Both the position numbers and the translations under genes were made by a program. 64,000 nucleotides of DNA from Cheiracanthium punctorium (taxonomy: Eukaryota; Arthropoda; Arachnida; Araneae; Cheiracanthiidae), in NCBI GenBank assembly GCA_038373885.1, contig JAWZYV010014440.1, positions 901,001-965,000 of the forward strand. Reading direction: 5' to 3'. Positions 1 through 10,290 of the stretch are shown here, in pieces (the first letter of the stretch is position 1; the number at the start of each line of letters is the position of its first letter). The notes below the pieces were generated by a model. It worked only from the letters and a program-made list of their open reading frames with translations, had not been told where the DNA came from and searched no databases.

Positions 1-110
1 TTCAAGCACAATCCATGGTTCTACCGTATAAGTTAGGCAATGGTCCGACCACGGTCACATGCCCTATCTTCCCAGAGATCGGCAGTGGTAAACCTAAAGT
101 TTATTGCTTT
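1..110. repeat. Partial copy of dispersed modular repeat (family A)
   Basis: The first bases resemble the stretch near 20,936-21,000: both begin with ttcaagcacaat and share ggtcNgaccacggtc, with several differences in between. It is therefore the truncated edge of the dispersed repeat that recurs at 2.2, 3.5, 10.9, 18.2 and 20.9 kb. No coding potential is apparent. The ORF starting at 40 lies in this repeat and has no recognisable domain. Confidence 0.45.
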
Positions 111-251
111 TCTCCCCCTCATCCCCCGTTGGTTAGAGAGGGGGAGTACAGTTTCACTTAGAGGACGCTCCCTCATACTCTCTCCTCCGTTGGAAATAAA
201 AATAATTACTGCTTGCTCTGCAATGCTCTTTGAAAGCAGTTACAGAAGCAG

Positions 252-420
252 AGTTGGGCAAAATACATAAAAAAAATGTATTTTCGATGCAAAATACAAA
301 TTACATTTATTCAAACACAAAAAAATTACAAAATACAAAATGCTTTCTAAATTGAAAAAATACAAAATACATTTATTTTCTTAATACATACAAAATACGA
401 AATACGTCTAAAACTTCAAT
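252..420. mobile_element. Possible hAT-type MITE fragment with 'aaaatacaaaatac' core
   Basis: From 252 the sequence cagagttgggcaaaatac is followed by many repeats of aaaatacaaaatac. This start resembles non-autonomous hAT ends of the form CAGNGTTGGGC. I cannot find the matching inverted right end or an 8-bp target duplication, so this is either a truncated copy or simply A-rich low-complexity DNA. Confidence 0.35.
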
Positions 421-694
421 TAAGTAAAATTTTCTACAGAAACTTCTAGTTTATTTTATTTCAGTGTATTTTAAGATGAACAAACAAATGTAATAGTAAC
501 TTTTTTTTTTTTTACATATACATGAGTTTTTCCTGGAATAAATTGCATCTTAAAAGGCATGAAAGCAAAAATGTGTGACAAGTATTTATTGAACGTTATT
601 TTTCAGTGATAATGAATGGAATTGAAATATAAAATTAAATATATTTCTAAACGAAGATGAGTTGAATTATATTTCTACTTTAAGATACATTTAT

Positions 695-930
695 AGCACA
701 GTAGTTATGTCACTGAAAATGGTAGACTGCCGAAGAGTGAAGGTCCGGGATCGGGTCCCATCGAGCAGCTGTCGATCTAACAGTCTGGTTTTTTGGTAGG
801 TTTTTTCCAGATGTAACGTGAATACGCTTTAGAACCCCTTAGAAAGTTCTCCTACCTAGGCACCTTCCCATCCTTGGCAGATTGCCCTAGTATAGCGTTG
901 CCATAATCACGCAAACACAAGATACATTCA
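695..930 (+). repeat. tRNA-like SINE candidate
   Basis: A head resembling a degenerate tRNA is followed by a non-tRNA body. The bases around 744-760 (ggtccgggatcgggtccc) resemble a pol III B box. The body continues to about 900 and ends near short repeats of attactaca. It is not a tRNA gene, because no cloverleaf can be closed. The SINE reading is by resemblance only. Confidence 0.35.
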
Positions 931-2189
931 TATATTACTACAAATGATTATATTACTACAAGATTGTGATGGAGGAGTGGAACAATATCAGCCTTGATGT
1001 TTTAAGAAAAGGACTTTCATCTTTGAAATCAAGATGTAATATGATGGTTCAAAGAAAGGACTATCAGACTGAACACATTAGAAAATAAAATTCTTATATT
1101 TATATCTATATATAACTTTGCAAAATCGTTACAAAAATGTGTGAACACCCTCTGTAGGGTACTTGCGGGAAACCCCGAAAAAAAATTTGTTGTGGAATAT
1201 TACTTAAATGAAATTAATTTACGTTTCACAAATCACCCGTGCATGAAGATTTTCTTAACATTAAACTTTTAAACGCCTCTGTCACATTGCTCAAGTGTTC
1301 TTTAGGGGAATTGCAAAAAATATTTAACATGAATTTAAGAAAATGCTTTTAAAAAGAATTTAACAGGTTTTTTTTTTTTTTAATTTTAGTTTTACAATGT
1401 TCTATATACAGTTAATGGGTCAAATATTTCAGGCTCTACAAAAACTCAAGAGAACACATTAAATTACGATATATGTTTCCGAAAAAAAAAAAAAATCTAA
1501 TTTTCTCTTTTCTCTGACCAAAAGTTTAAATTTTAGAATGTCTAAAACTTTAGAGGATTTTGTCGAACTACTTATTAGTTATTAGCATCAGATATTATTA
1601 AATTTATACATTTATGCATAACTTGCAACTATCTTTATAAAATAGGAAAATAAATGTCAATTTATGAAACTAAACTCTTCGAATAATTTGTTGGATTCAA
1701 TTAAAATATTCAGATAATTTACTTTGATTTTCAGGTAGAAATTAAACCTTCATAATCATGTGAAAGATTATTTTAGTACGTGTTTTGATACTATCTGTGC
1801 AGTTTCTAGGACAACTATAAAATGGAAGCGCCATGTCACGTGCTCCGAATACCCAGCCTAAAATAAGATCCTGCGTCCACAACTAAAACGAATAAGTAAA
1901 TTTTGAGGTAAATATATGTAAATAGTTAACGCAATTTTCTTCCTTCAAATTTCCCTTCTTTTCTTTTTTTTCCTTCCTTCCTGAGACAGTGAGCGCACGC
2001 ATTTTAAATTAAAATTAGCGAATTTTAAAATCGTGAAAAAAAAAAAAAGAATAAAATATTATTATTTTTTTTTTCAAAATAAGCGATAGTAAGTGCGATG
2101 CTTCTAGCGTTTTAAAACATTTTTCTAAAGACAAGTTTTAATTATTGCTGCTGATAAAGGAACTCTTATTATACCCTTGCTAGACATCT
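931..2189. other. A+T-rich spacer, nothing recognised
   Basis: Homopolymer runs (poly-T near 1,370, poly-A near 1,483 and 2,036) and A+T-rich sequence without ORFs. The sequence acaccctctgtagggta near 1,146 resembles the outer end of a mariner-type inverted repeat, but I find no partner. Confidence 0.5.
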
Positions 2190-2815
2190 CCGAATGACAC
2201 TAGCTGGAGTAATTTATGGGTTGCTATCATCCCGCTTTTGTCATCCCCACTTTAGAACGGGGGCCATCCTCGTGATATTTTCCGTGAGTCTAGATCTGCA
2301 GGGTCACGCACTGATCGTTCTTGAAAAGGGGGTGAAATTGTTGGCGATCTCTTGGCGTGCCGATGTGTGGGAAGTAACCGTCACATGCCTCCCTCAACAA
2401 CTACGCCAAAAGTCGCCAAGCTTGGCAACTTTTGATGTACGTGTGTATGTATTTAACTCTCAAATCTCAAAAAGTCTTAGTCGCAGAGTTGAAATTTCAT
2501 ATATAAGATTGTTGTAACATCTAGTTGTGCATCCCGAGTTTGTGTTCCAATCTACTCGAGAGTTTGTTTACGGGACCACCGAAAATAATTTCAGTACTTT
2601 AATATCTGTAGACATCTTCAATGTAATACCACTATAGACAGTCATTGTTTGGTCCATGCCCAAAATCTCGCCGTCTGTCGTCGACCTTGGCGAGTGTTTA
2701 GATTAAGTGCGCCGAATATATTTTTGATTTGATAGACGTGCACGGAAGTTGTTGTCCACATCAGATTATTTTATTAGAGAGAACGATCGCTGAATGTTCA
2801 ATCTAGAAAAAATAC
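2190..2815. repeat. Dispersed modular repeat, family A (diverged copy)
   Basis: This stretch aligns by eye with the repeat at 3.5-4.9 kb and 20.9-22.2 kb. Shared landmarks in the same order are a ctcaaa..tctcaaaaa motif (2,458), 'acatctagttgtgcat' (2,517), a 'tttacggg..accc' motif (2,568) and an 'atatttttgattt..gacgtgca..ggaag..gtccacatcagatt' tail (2,716-2,766). The 107-codon ORF at 2,194 lies inside it and has no known domain, so I do not call a gene. Confidence 0.6.
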
Positions 2816-3022
2816 CTTCAAATTTCTAACTGTAACATTCACGCAAATTAACAGTTTAACTGCAGCTGAATGTAATATTCTCAAGGGAAATAACAAACTG
2901 TTTTCTGAAAATGAAGATAGGTATTAATTCTTTATACACCGCACACTTTTATTCTTATAGAAAGAATGAGAACGGAAACCTGTAACACAATGCCTGTGGA
3001 GGGGCGTTGCTGCAGGAGGTGG
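2816..3022. repeat. Older diverged copy of the tandem-unit boundary segment
   Basis: This is a diverged relative of the segment at 10,290-10,500 and 17,630-17,840. It shares the 'cagtttaactgcagctgaatg' region and the 'ggcgttgctgcaggaggtggtt' region but with many substitutions. Its own 'gttgctgcaggaggtggtt' is followed at once by unit 1, which contains the same motif again at about 3,145. This suggests the large duplication arose next to, or by pairing with, a pre-existing repeat. Confidence 0.5.
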
Positions 3023-3269
3023 TTTTTTAAAGGAAATAAGAGTTCAACAGAACACACTCTTTTCTTATTTATACACCGCATATACTTTTATTCTTATAGA
3101 ACGAATCAGAACGGAAACCTGTTAACTCGACGCCTGAGGAGAGGCGTTGCTGCAGGAGGTGGTTTATTAAACCGCTCCGCCCTCAAACCACAGAGTGTTA
3201 GTTAAATATTTGAATTGTAAGAACAAAGTGAATTTTAAAAATGTGATATTTGTCGAAGATAATAAAGCA

Positions 3270-3330
3270 TTACAAAAAAAAAAAAAAGAAAAGAAAAGAA
3301 AAAAGGGAAAAGAAAGAGAGAGAGAGATAG
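3270..3330. repeat. A/G-rich low-complexity run
   Basis: Poly-A followed by (GAAAA)n- and (GA)n-like sequence. The same run is at about 10,605-10,670 and 17,946-17,998 with different lengths. These differences account for most of the length variation between tandem units. Confidence 0.8.
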
Positions 3331-3539
3331 ACTCATTTTGCGGAACGTTAATAAAATAATAAACGATATCTTTGCTAATTCAAAAATTTGTAAAAACTGG
3401 GAATTATAAGTGGCAATGGACTGTTCAGAAAATATCTGAATTTTCATTTTGTTTAATTAGTTTTTAATTCTCCAGCTACTTCAGCAGTTCCTCAGTCACA
3501 ATGTTTTATTTCATGTAAAATAAATCGTAAACCTATCGT

Positions 3540-4925
3540 AGGAGGAGCGCATATCTGCATGCACTCCTCCGGCTACGCCCTCGGCAGTTTAAAGCCGGTC
3601 GATATAATAAAACTGTTTAAAGTTAAATATTTATATTTCACTTATTTTTAAAAAATATTCTCACAAATAAAGGATTTTGAAAAGTTGTTAATTTTTATAT
3701 ATAAAAAAAAGTTAAAGACAAGATTAATGTGGGAAAATGTTAAAGTTTTTTAAAAAAAGGGGTTTTCGCAAGACTATTTACATTTAAAAATTATTATTTT
3801 TTACTTTTTCTACAGAGTATAAGGAAGTAATGTGGTCGCGAAAAATTTTGGTACCCAGATTGCGAGGAAAACACCGATTTTGACTACCTCTAAATTTGCT
3901 TTTAAGAAATTTTGCGATGCATCTCATCGTACGCGTGCATGTACATTCATATAATTGCATGTACAACCCATTTAGACCGACCGCAAGTCCATTTTTACCA
4001 GTTTTTCTCTGATGTCAGCACGTACGTACGTATGTAACTCGCATATCTGAAAAACTATTGGTCACAATGTTGAAACTTTACATTTAGGATTGTTGTAATA
4101 TCTAGATGTGCACCTATCCTTTCTGTCCCAATTTGGTGACTTTTGGTGTACGTGTGCATGTATTTATTTCGCATACCTCAAAAACTATTGGTATAGAATG
4201 TGGAAATTTCATATATAAAATTGTAACATCTAGTTGTGCATCTCGAATTTTGGGTCCAATCTACGGGAGAGTTTATTTACAGGGCAACCCAAAAGAATTT
4301 CAATACAATAATGTATATGGAAATATTCAATATATTACGTCTGTACTCATTCACTGTTACGTCCATGCCCAAATACTCCCCATTTGTCATCTACCTTTGC
4401 GAATTCTGCCGAAATACGCCTTATTTGGTGTCAAATATAATTGTGTGTTTCACATAACTCTAAAACTTTTAACCGTAGAACGATGAAATTTTGTACTTAG
4501 AACTATTGTAACATCTAACTTTGCATCTTTTGTTTTAATTGCAGTCGACTCTGTAATTTATTTACAGGTTCACCCAAATAACTTCAAATACATTAAGATT
4601 TGTGGATACATTGAATTCATTGAAAGTCTATGGTCAATTACAACTTTGGCTATCCCCAAAATCTGGCAAACTATCTCGGGCTTGTCGTCTCTTGGCGAAC
4701 TATCGACAAATTAAGTGTCAGAAGGAAATCTTTTAAATATAACTCAGCTCGACGATATCGGGAATATTCGGCTAGAAATCGCTGAACTTTATTATTACTG
4801 CAGTATTTTATCTCTTTCAAACAAAATAAGTTTAGATGAAGTGCGCCCAAAATATTTTTGATTTAACAGATGTGCAAGGAAGTCATGTGTTGTCCACATC
4901 AGATTGTTTAGTTTAAAGTTTTCGT
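3540..4925. repeat. Dispersed modular repeat, family A (unit 1)
   Basis: A composite repeat. It starts with 'aggaggagcgcatatctg..ctcctccggctacgccctc', then a block with gtgatNgcgaaaaatt..gaggaaaacaccgattttgactacctc, and then several modules. These begin 'ctcgcatatctgaaaaactattgg' (4,037), 'ttcgcatacctcaaaaactattgg' (4,167) and 'tttcacataactctaaaac' (4,447). The last two starts lie about 280 bp apart, and an 'acatcta..tgcatc' motif recurs in each module. It ends in a 'gtgttgtccacatcagattgttt' tail near 4,905. The 126-codon ORF at 4,106 lies across the modules and shows no domain. The class of this repeat is not known to me. Confidence 0.65.
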
Positions 4926-5726
4926 ATTTTCAGTTTCGGCCTCCGTTATTCTGCAAAAGCAAAAGTAAATTCAATACTGATTCATTTATATATACATACA
5001 AGCAAGCCTAAGATGCAAGTCACCATTGTTGGTTTTAGCGTGAATAAGTTGTCAAACAAGCCCACTCCCTCTCCTTTTTCCAAAAGTTTCTACTCCCCAA
5101 CGGACAAAACATGCATTTCAAAAGCCACGCTTTAGTAACTAAAAAAAAATGAAATAAAATAAAAAAATCTCTTTCTAGAATTTGATTCTGTTAAGACGCC
5201 GATGGTGTCTTTCGAAAAATATCTTGTTATTTCGTTGCAGGAATATGCTTGGGTGGATTTCTCGAGACCTAGCATGAGTACGCATAAGAACTCCTTAAAA
5301 AGGCCCTTGCCCAAGGCCCCCCCCTTCTCGTAGGCATAGTTTCCTCGTATAGGCTTGCCATAACACAAAACACTTAAAATTCAGTGTGTGGGGTAGGTTA
5401 TGAAGAACCACCCAATATGTTTTAGTACCTGGTGCAATTCGCTCATTCCAATTTGTGTACCAAGACGAACATTCTTAAATTCTCTCGGGATGCTTGCTTA
5501 CAGACGCTCATTCAGCATCCCTCTTGAAGTTAAAAAAAGTATGAAAAAGGCAGTAGTGGATGGCGTCATTGAGAAAATAAAAATGAAAAAATACCAAACA
5601 TTTTCCTTTAATATTCACAATAAATGAATACTTATTAGTTTTAGCTTTTGGTTTTTATTCCGTTTAAAAAAAATAAATTCAATTATTAGCTTCCAAGAAA
5701 TTTTAGTTAAAGAGCAACCACATCAT
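4926..5726. other. Unexplained spacer within unit 1
   Basis: No recognised element. Two overlapping short ORFs (5,132-5,368 minus; 5,400-5,627 plus) have no domain and are preserved in unit 2 only because the units are nearly identical. A C-run (5,318-5,326) inside 'aaggcccttgcccaaggcc' resembles hAT MITE G/C-rich ends but lacks a partner. Confidence 0.4.
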
Positions 5727-6036
5727 TTATTCATTTATTTATTTGTGGAGCGGGGAAGGGGGCTCAGTATCTCATGTCTTTATAAGAGAGCGCCAACACA
5801 AATTCTTCACACATTTTGCTTTTAGGCCAGCCCTGCTTGCTAATCAAGCTTTCGTCACCTCTAAGACCCGATTTATTGACCATTTTATTATGGTTGTTCT
5901 CAGTGGGTGGCCAATGTTACCCTCTATGAAGGGACGGACAAGTTAAAACCCAAGCCCCAGCCAGGAATCGAACCCGCAACCAACGTATGATAGAAAGGTT
6001 TTTTAGCCATTATGTCACTTCGACTGCTCCAGGATA
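5727..6036 (-). repeat. tRNA-derived SINE (unit 1)
   Basis: Read on the minus strand, the head starts near 6,035. It has an A-box-like tgacataatggc (about 6,007-6,019) and a clear pol III B box, ggttcgattcc (complement of 5,964-5,974). A tRNA-unrelated body follows, and the copy ends in an (AAAT)n tail (complement of 5,727-5,743). Head, body and simple A-rich tail in this order are the layout of a tRNA-derived SINE that is copied by LINE machinery. No target duplication could be made out. ORFs at 5,743 and 5,924 are chance. Confidence 0.7.
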
Positions 6037-6042
6037 CATACG

Positions 6043-6360
6043 TTTTGACTGTTGCCAGTCGCGAAGAATAGATTTGATTTCTATAAAAATAGTTGCGGGT
6101 GACATAGCTGCGGGAGAATCCTTTACTTTTTAGCACGTCATTTCCCGTAAAAAAATGGTCACCAATATTTTTAACAGCACTGACATCTGCTGAAAAAGGG
6201 AAGAATGCGAGCACGGCTGGATAGATTGCCCAATGATGAAAAAAGGGCAGCCGTTGCCATCGCTCGACTTAACTACCAGCAAGATGGCGGACGATCGAAA
6301 CGTTCATCGCGTGCCACAGATCTAGAGACCCTTTTTTGACGACAGCTGGCTGTGCAGTAC
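6043..6360. mobile_element. piggyBac-like MITE relic (unit 1)
   Basis: This stretch matches the element at 39,482-39,983. Shared landmarks are 'ttttgactg..gtc..gaagaata', 'ctttactttttagcac', 'ctgacatctgctgaaaaa', and 'ccatcgctcga..ttaactaccagcaagatggcgg' with 'cgttcatcgcgtgccacagatctagaga'. The first parts are in inverse order relative to the 39.5 kb copy, so one of the two is rearranged. No TTAA-bounded ends remain here. It encodes no transposase. Confidence 0.5.
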
Positions 6361-6559
6361 AGCTAATAAAATTTTGCTACCACAAAAAGTAGAATTTCAA
6401 AAAACAAATAAAATGATAAAAGGGAATTTTTACGAAATTTTTATTGTATACTAGCTGAAGTACCCGTCCTTCGCACGGGAATGAATGGACTTTTTGATAT
6501 TACGATTTGTGGTGATTACTATTCATTGTAATAAACAGATATAGCAAAGTGGATATCGC

Positions 6560-7640
6560 GTTATATTGTGTCCAATAATCATGCATACCGAATTGCAAGG
6601 CAATCGTTTGTACGGTGCAGAAGGCCATGCGGCGTAGCGCAATCTAGTGCGAGTTTTAGCAAAACGGATACGGCGAAAATATTTTTCGCATTCAGATATC
6701 GCTGCATACGAATTTTCATGACTATCGGCTGGACAGTCCTGAAGTTCATGTGTTGACGCAACATCTAGTGGCAAGTTATAGGAAAATGGATAACGCCAAA
6801 CTCTTCCCCGTGTTCAAATATCTATGTATACCTATTTTCATAGCGATTATTTGCACAGTCAAGAAGTGATACACTGCAGGGCCATCTAGTGGTTCAATAA
6901 AGTAATGATTTGCTACAGCGCCGTCAGGTGGCGAGTTACAGCAAAATGGATAACGCCAAAATATTCTCATTGTTCAAATAGCTATGTATACTGATTTTCA
7001 TAGCGACCGTGTTCAACTATCTATGTATACCAATTTTCATAACGATCCTTTGCGCAGTCAAGAAGTGATACACTGCAGGGCCATCTAGTAGTTAATTAAA
7101 GTAAGGATTTGCTACAGCGCCGTCAAGTGGCGAGTTATAGCAAAATGGATAACGCCAAAATATTCTCATTGTTCAAATACTGATTTTCATAGCGACCGTT
7201 TGAATGGTCAAGAATTTGGCCTGCTGCAGCGTCATCTAGTGGCGATTTAAAATAATAATGCATTGCAGTGTCATCTAGTGGTGAGTAACATCGAAAGGAA
7301 CGCAGTTAGAATATATTCTTCGTGCTCAAATGTGTAAGTATAAAAAATTTTATGCCGATCGCTCGAACGGTTTAGAAGTTGATGCTTTGCAGCGCCATTT
7401 AGCGGCAAGTTACCGCAAAATGGATAGTGAAAAATATTCTCCGTGTTCTAATATTCGCGTGTACCAAATTTCATCGAAATCGGTTGGACGACGCATAGCA
7501 AACGGTTAAACGGAATAGAATTCAACGTTGTGCTGCGGCACCAAGTGGAAAGTTAAGGAAAACGGATAGCATAAAAACCTTCTCCATCATAAAAGACTTA
7601 GGTGAACCAAATTTCATCGTGCAACGGTGCTCAACGGTGC
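6560..7640 (+). repeat. Degenerate tandem array inside the insertion (unit 1)
   Basis: A series of related blocks of very roughly 100-180 bp. Each contains most of 'gccatctagtggcgagtta', 'agcaaaatggataacgccaa', 'attctcattgttcaaatat' and 'ctatgtatac.gattttcat'. Blocks differ by deletions and substitutions. Several short ORFs cross the array on both strands because the block lengths are irregular; none is a gene. Confidence 0.7.
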
Positions 7641-8429
7641 TGGAGTTTTTCAACCTCATAAACACATACCAATATTCATTTTTATCTATAACCAGTGTTA
7701 TTATATATACCAGTATCAAATAAAATCCAGTTTCAAATCTAAGCCTCGCCAAAGTGCCAACATACGCCATTTTGCAAGAGTTTTTTCAGGGAATCATTCG
7801 AAACATTGACTTAGCAGCAATCAATATGGGAAATGGTTCGCCCGCAAAGAGTAGCACGCATTTATTTGAAAATTGGAATCCATTAATACAGCGGATTTTT
7901 TTTTTAATTATCAACTATAATGTGTTTTATTCATCGTTACTCCGATGTACTAAATGAGAAGATTTCAATTTTCTGAAATTTGTCGGAATTCCCCCAACTT
8001 AAATCAATGTACTCAATTGGCGAGAATTCTGAAGTTAGATCTCTTGAAATCCCTTAATAACTGCATTATTTCTTCACGGATCATTAAAATTTAACGCTGT
8101 ATTCTAATAAAACCTTTGCACTTGTTTTCAAAAATCTATTTCCTTAAGCTCTCAATAAATTGCGCCAAGCCGAAAACTGTGCAAACCGCTAGAACGCACT
8201 TACTCAAAATCCATATTTCAGCCATTTTATTTTTTCGCCAAACTAAAAAAATTTACGCATTAGCCTCGGAAATCTTCAATTCTTATTGTTTTGCGTGTAA
8301 AGCATTACATTCCTGCTCTGATTTCCCATGCGCACGATATTATAATTTAAAAAAAAAATAACCTTACGAATATAAACTAACAAAAAAAAAATCATTATTA
8401 TTCTTTTATTTTTACTTTGAGAATTTAAA

Positions 8430-8912
8430 ACATTTTATACGGCAAAATCGCCACACATGGCAACTACGATCCTTATTTCACGCTTTTTTCACTACAGGGG
8501 TTACAATTACGGAAAGCTTTTTGCGTGAAAGCATAAAAAATCTCTTAAATTCCGGGAACGGGTGGACTTTCAAAGTTTTAAAGTGCACTACGATTTATTC
8601 TATATTATTTTACATATCTGTGCTAAATTTCAGGCCGATAGGTCCATTTTTGTGGATTTGTATACGAACGACATTTTATTCGGCAAAATCGCCACAGATG
8701 GCAAACACGATCCTTATTTCACACTTTTTTCACTACAAGGGTTACAATTACGGAAAGATTTTTGCGTGAAGAGCATAAAAAATCTCTTAAATTCCGGGAA
8801 CGGGTGGACTTTCAAAGTTTTAAAGTGGACTGTGATTTATTCTATATTATTTTACATATCTGTGCTAAATTTCAGGCCGATAGGTCCATTTTTGTAGATT
8901 TGTATACGAATC
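8430..8912 (+). repeat. Two 241-bp direct repeats (unit 1)
   Basis: 8,430-8,670 and 8,671-8,912 are two head-to-tail copies. Each runs from 'acattttat.cggcaaaatcgcc' through 'ctcttaaattccgggaacgg' to 'gatttgtatacgaa'. Copies differ at few positions. The three overlapping ORFs (8,521; 8,562; 8,762) are the same repeat read in shifted frames. Confidence 0.85.
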
Positions 8913-9158
8913 AAATCCACAAACAAACAAACAAACAAACAGAATTTCATTTTTATTTATAAGATATAATTTATATTGTATTAATAAATAAATATTTTTA
9001 CGAAATTTTAATTGTAAAAATCGTGAAATCTTTTTGTAATCATGTTAATCGTGGTAGAAATCTATCAGAAATGGAAGCTTTGCACCCCCTCAAGCAATGA
9101 GTGAATCTAAATAGTTCGATTAGTTTTACTAAATTGAAGAAGTCTGCTTATCACTAAT

Positions 9159-9808
9159 CAGGGATGGGCAAACTACGGCCCGCCTGAAGGTTTTATCCGG
9201 CCCGCGGATGGAATTTTAGTTTGCCGGTCCGACGGAAATTAAAAGAAAAAATATATTTATTTATTATATATCCATATTATGTGTCGAACACAGATTTCAA
9301 GATTTCAGTGTCATTCAAACAGAATTGGATATTTTTACCATGTCTTTCAACGCAAATTGTGAAGCAGTGAGGTCAGATTTGCAGCTTGAATTAATGGAGT
9401 TGCAATCTAACAATCATCTCATGCAGTTGTCTCTAACTATGCCAGAGTTTTATAAATCATATCGAAAGTAAGTTTCCCAAATTTAATATCTCACCCCCAG
9501 AAAATCAGTGCTATGTTTGCTTCATTTTATATATGTGAACAAGTGTTTTCAACTATGAACCCGAGAAAGAATTCTTTCAGAAGTAGACAGACAGATGAGC
9601 ATTTAGCCTTGTTCCTTAGAATCAGTGCATCTCACTTCGAATCTCAATAGAAGGAAAAAATGAAATCGCTATTTCATTCATCTCATTAACATATTTAAAT
9701 TGTAATATTTGTATATTGTTTTTAAAAATTTAGAAAAATTTATCTTGGCCCGCCAAACTTTTTTTTTTCGATTTTTGGCCCGCGACCGAAAAAATTTGTC
9801 CATCCCTG
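9159..9808 (+). mobile_element. Deleted hAT transposon with transposase remnants (unit 1)
   Basis: The ends are inverted repeats: left cagggatgggcaaactacgg, right complement cagggatggacaaatttttt, each followed by a gcccgc-rich stretch. The form CAGGGATGGGCAAACT.CGGCCCGC is typical of hAT elements. The flanks tcactaat and cactaaac are consistent with an 8-bp target duplication disturbed by a small change. Two stretches of transposase remain inside (see the pseudogene entry). At 650 bp it is far shorter than an autonomous hAT element of several kilobases. Confidence 0.82.
9316..9650 (+). pseudogene. hAT transposase C-terminal remnant (unit 1)
   Basis: Two coding stretches survive. The first (9,316-9,471) reads in frame to a stop and includes DLQLELMELQSN and MPEFYKSYRK. 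The second (about 9,510-9,650) includes FYICEQVFSTMNPRKNSF and RQTDEHLALFLRIS and ends at a tag stop. This second part matches the hAT-family dimerisation region (C-terminal 'CE..FS.M...K...R..L.DEHL' pattern) as found in GTF2IRD2/ZBED-like transposases. The linker between the parts and everything upstream are missing, so it cannot encode an active enzyme. Confidence 0.8.
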
Positions 9809-9819
9809 CACTAAACTAT

Positions 9820-10290
9820 TGGCTATTAAAATAAAATAAACAAGTACTGAAAGGTATATACATAAACTGCATCTCATAGAATACGTATGGTTGATAAAAA
9901 TTCACACCACTTTTTCCCAACTCTAACATAATTTTAATAATTTGCCCAAATTACTTAATTTTACCATTTGTGCAAGCATTTGTCTTTAAAAATTCGGATG
10001 AACGCATTAGCAGTTCTCCGTGTATGGAAATAAAACAGCCCTCATTTAAAATGAAACTTTCCAACGGTTACTGTGTATATTAAAGTGGAGATTGATTTTC
10101 GGAAGTGTTATTACATTTTATGTATGTATAAGCCGTATTAAAATATCAAGAAATGAGGTTATTAAATATCTTTGAATGCCTTCTAAGGTTAAACGTCGAT
10201 GGGCTCAAAACATGAAAGTTGTTTGATTGCAGTTGGTGTAACTTTTTTTTATAAGAGAGAATGATCCTTGTATGTACAATTTACAAAATA
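9820..10290. other. Spacer at end of unit 1
   Basis: A+T-rich sequence with no recognised element. Its copy in unit 2 is at about 17,160-17,630. Confidence 0.5.

Larger units (their letters stand above)
6449..8994 (+). mobile_element. Retroelement-like insertion with 22-bp target duplication (unit 1)
   Basis: The insertion starts 'tactagctgaagtacccg' and ends with (ACAA)n (8,921-8,939) followed by an A/T-rich tail. Direct repeats of 22 bp flank it: 6,427-6,448 and 8,995-9,016 match at 21 of 22 bases. A direct repeat of this length, a simple-repeat 3' end and no terminal inverted repeats point to target-primed reverse transcription (non-LTR or Penelope-like). Inside are degenerate tandem repeats (6,560-7,640), a segment 'aaatttcatcgaaatcggtt' typical of the 3' part of such repeats, and two 241-bp direct repeats. 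There is no reverse-transcriptase ORF, so it is non-autonomous. The exact superfamily is uncertain. Confidence 0.7.

Noticed and set aside
4106..4486. 126-codon ORF present in both tandem units
   Set aside because: It lies in the modular repeat, its frame is not kept in the other family members (2.2, 18-22 kb), and it has no domain. Its identity in both units follows from the recent duplication.
5964..6019. A true tRNA gene on the minus strand
   Set aside because: A and B boxes are good but no cloverleaf with paired acceptor arm can be drawn, and a long body with an (AAAT)n tail follows, so it is a SINE.
6560..7640. CRISPR-like array
   Set aside because: Blocks are long, diverged and of irregular length with no constant repeat-spacer pattern, and the DNA is eukaryotic.
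8521..8962. Overlapping ORFs of 66-111 codons in the 241-bp repeats
   Set aside because: The same repeated DNA read in shifted frames; repetition alone makes them open.
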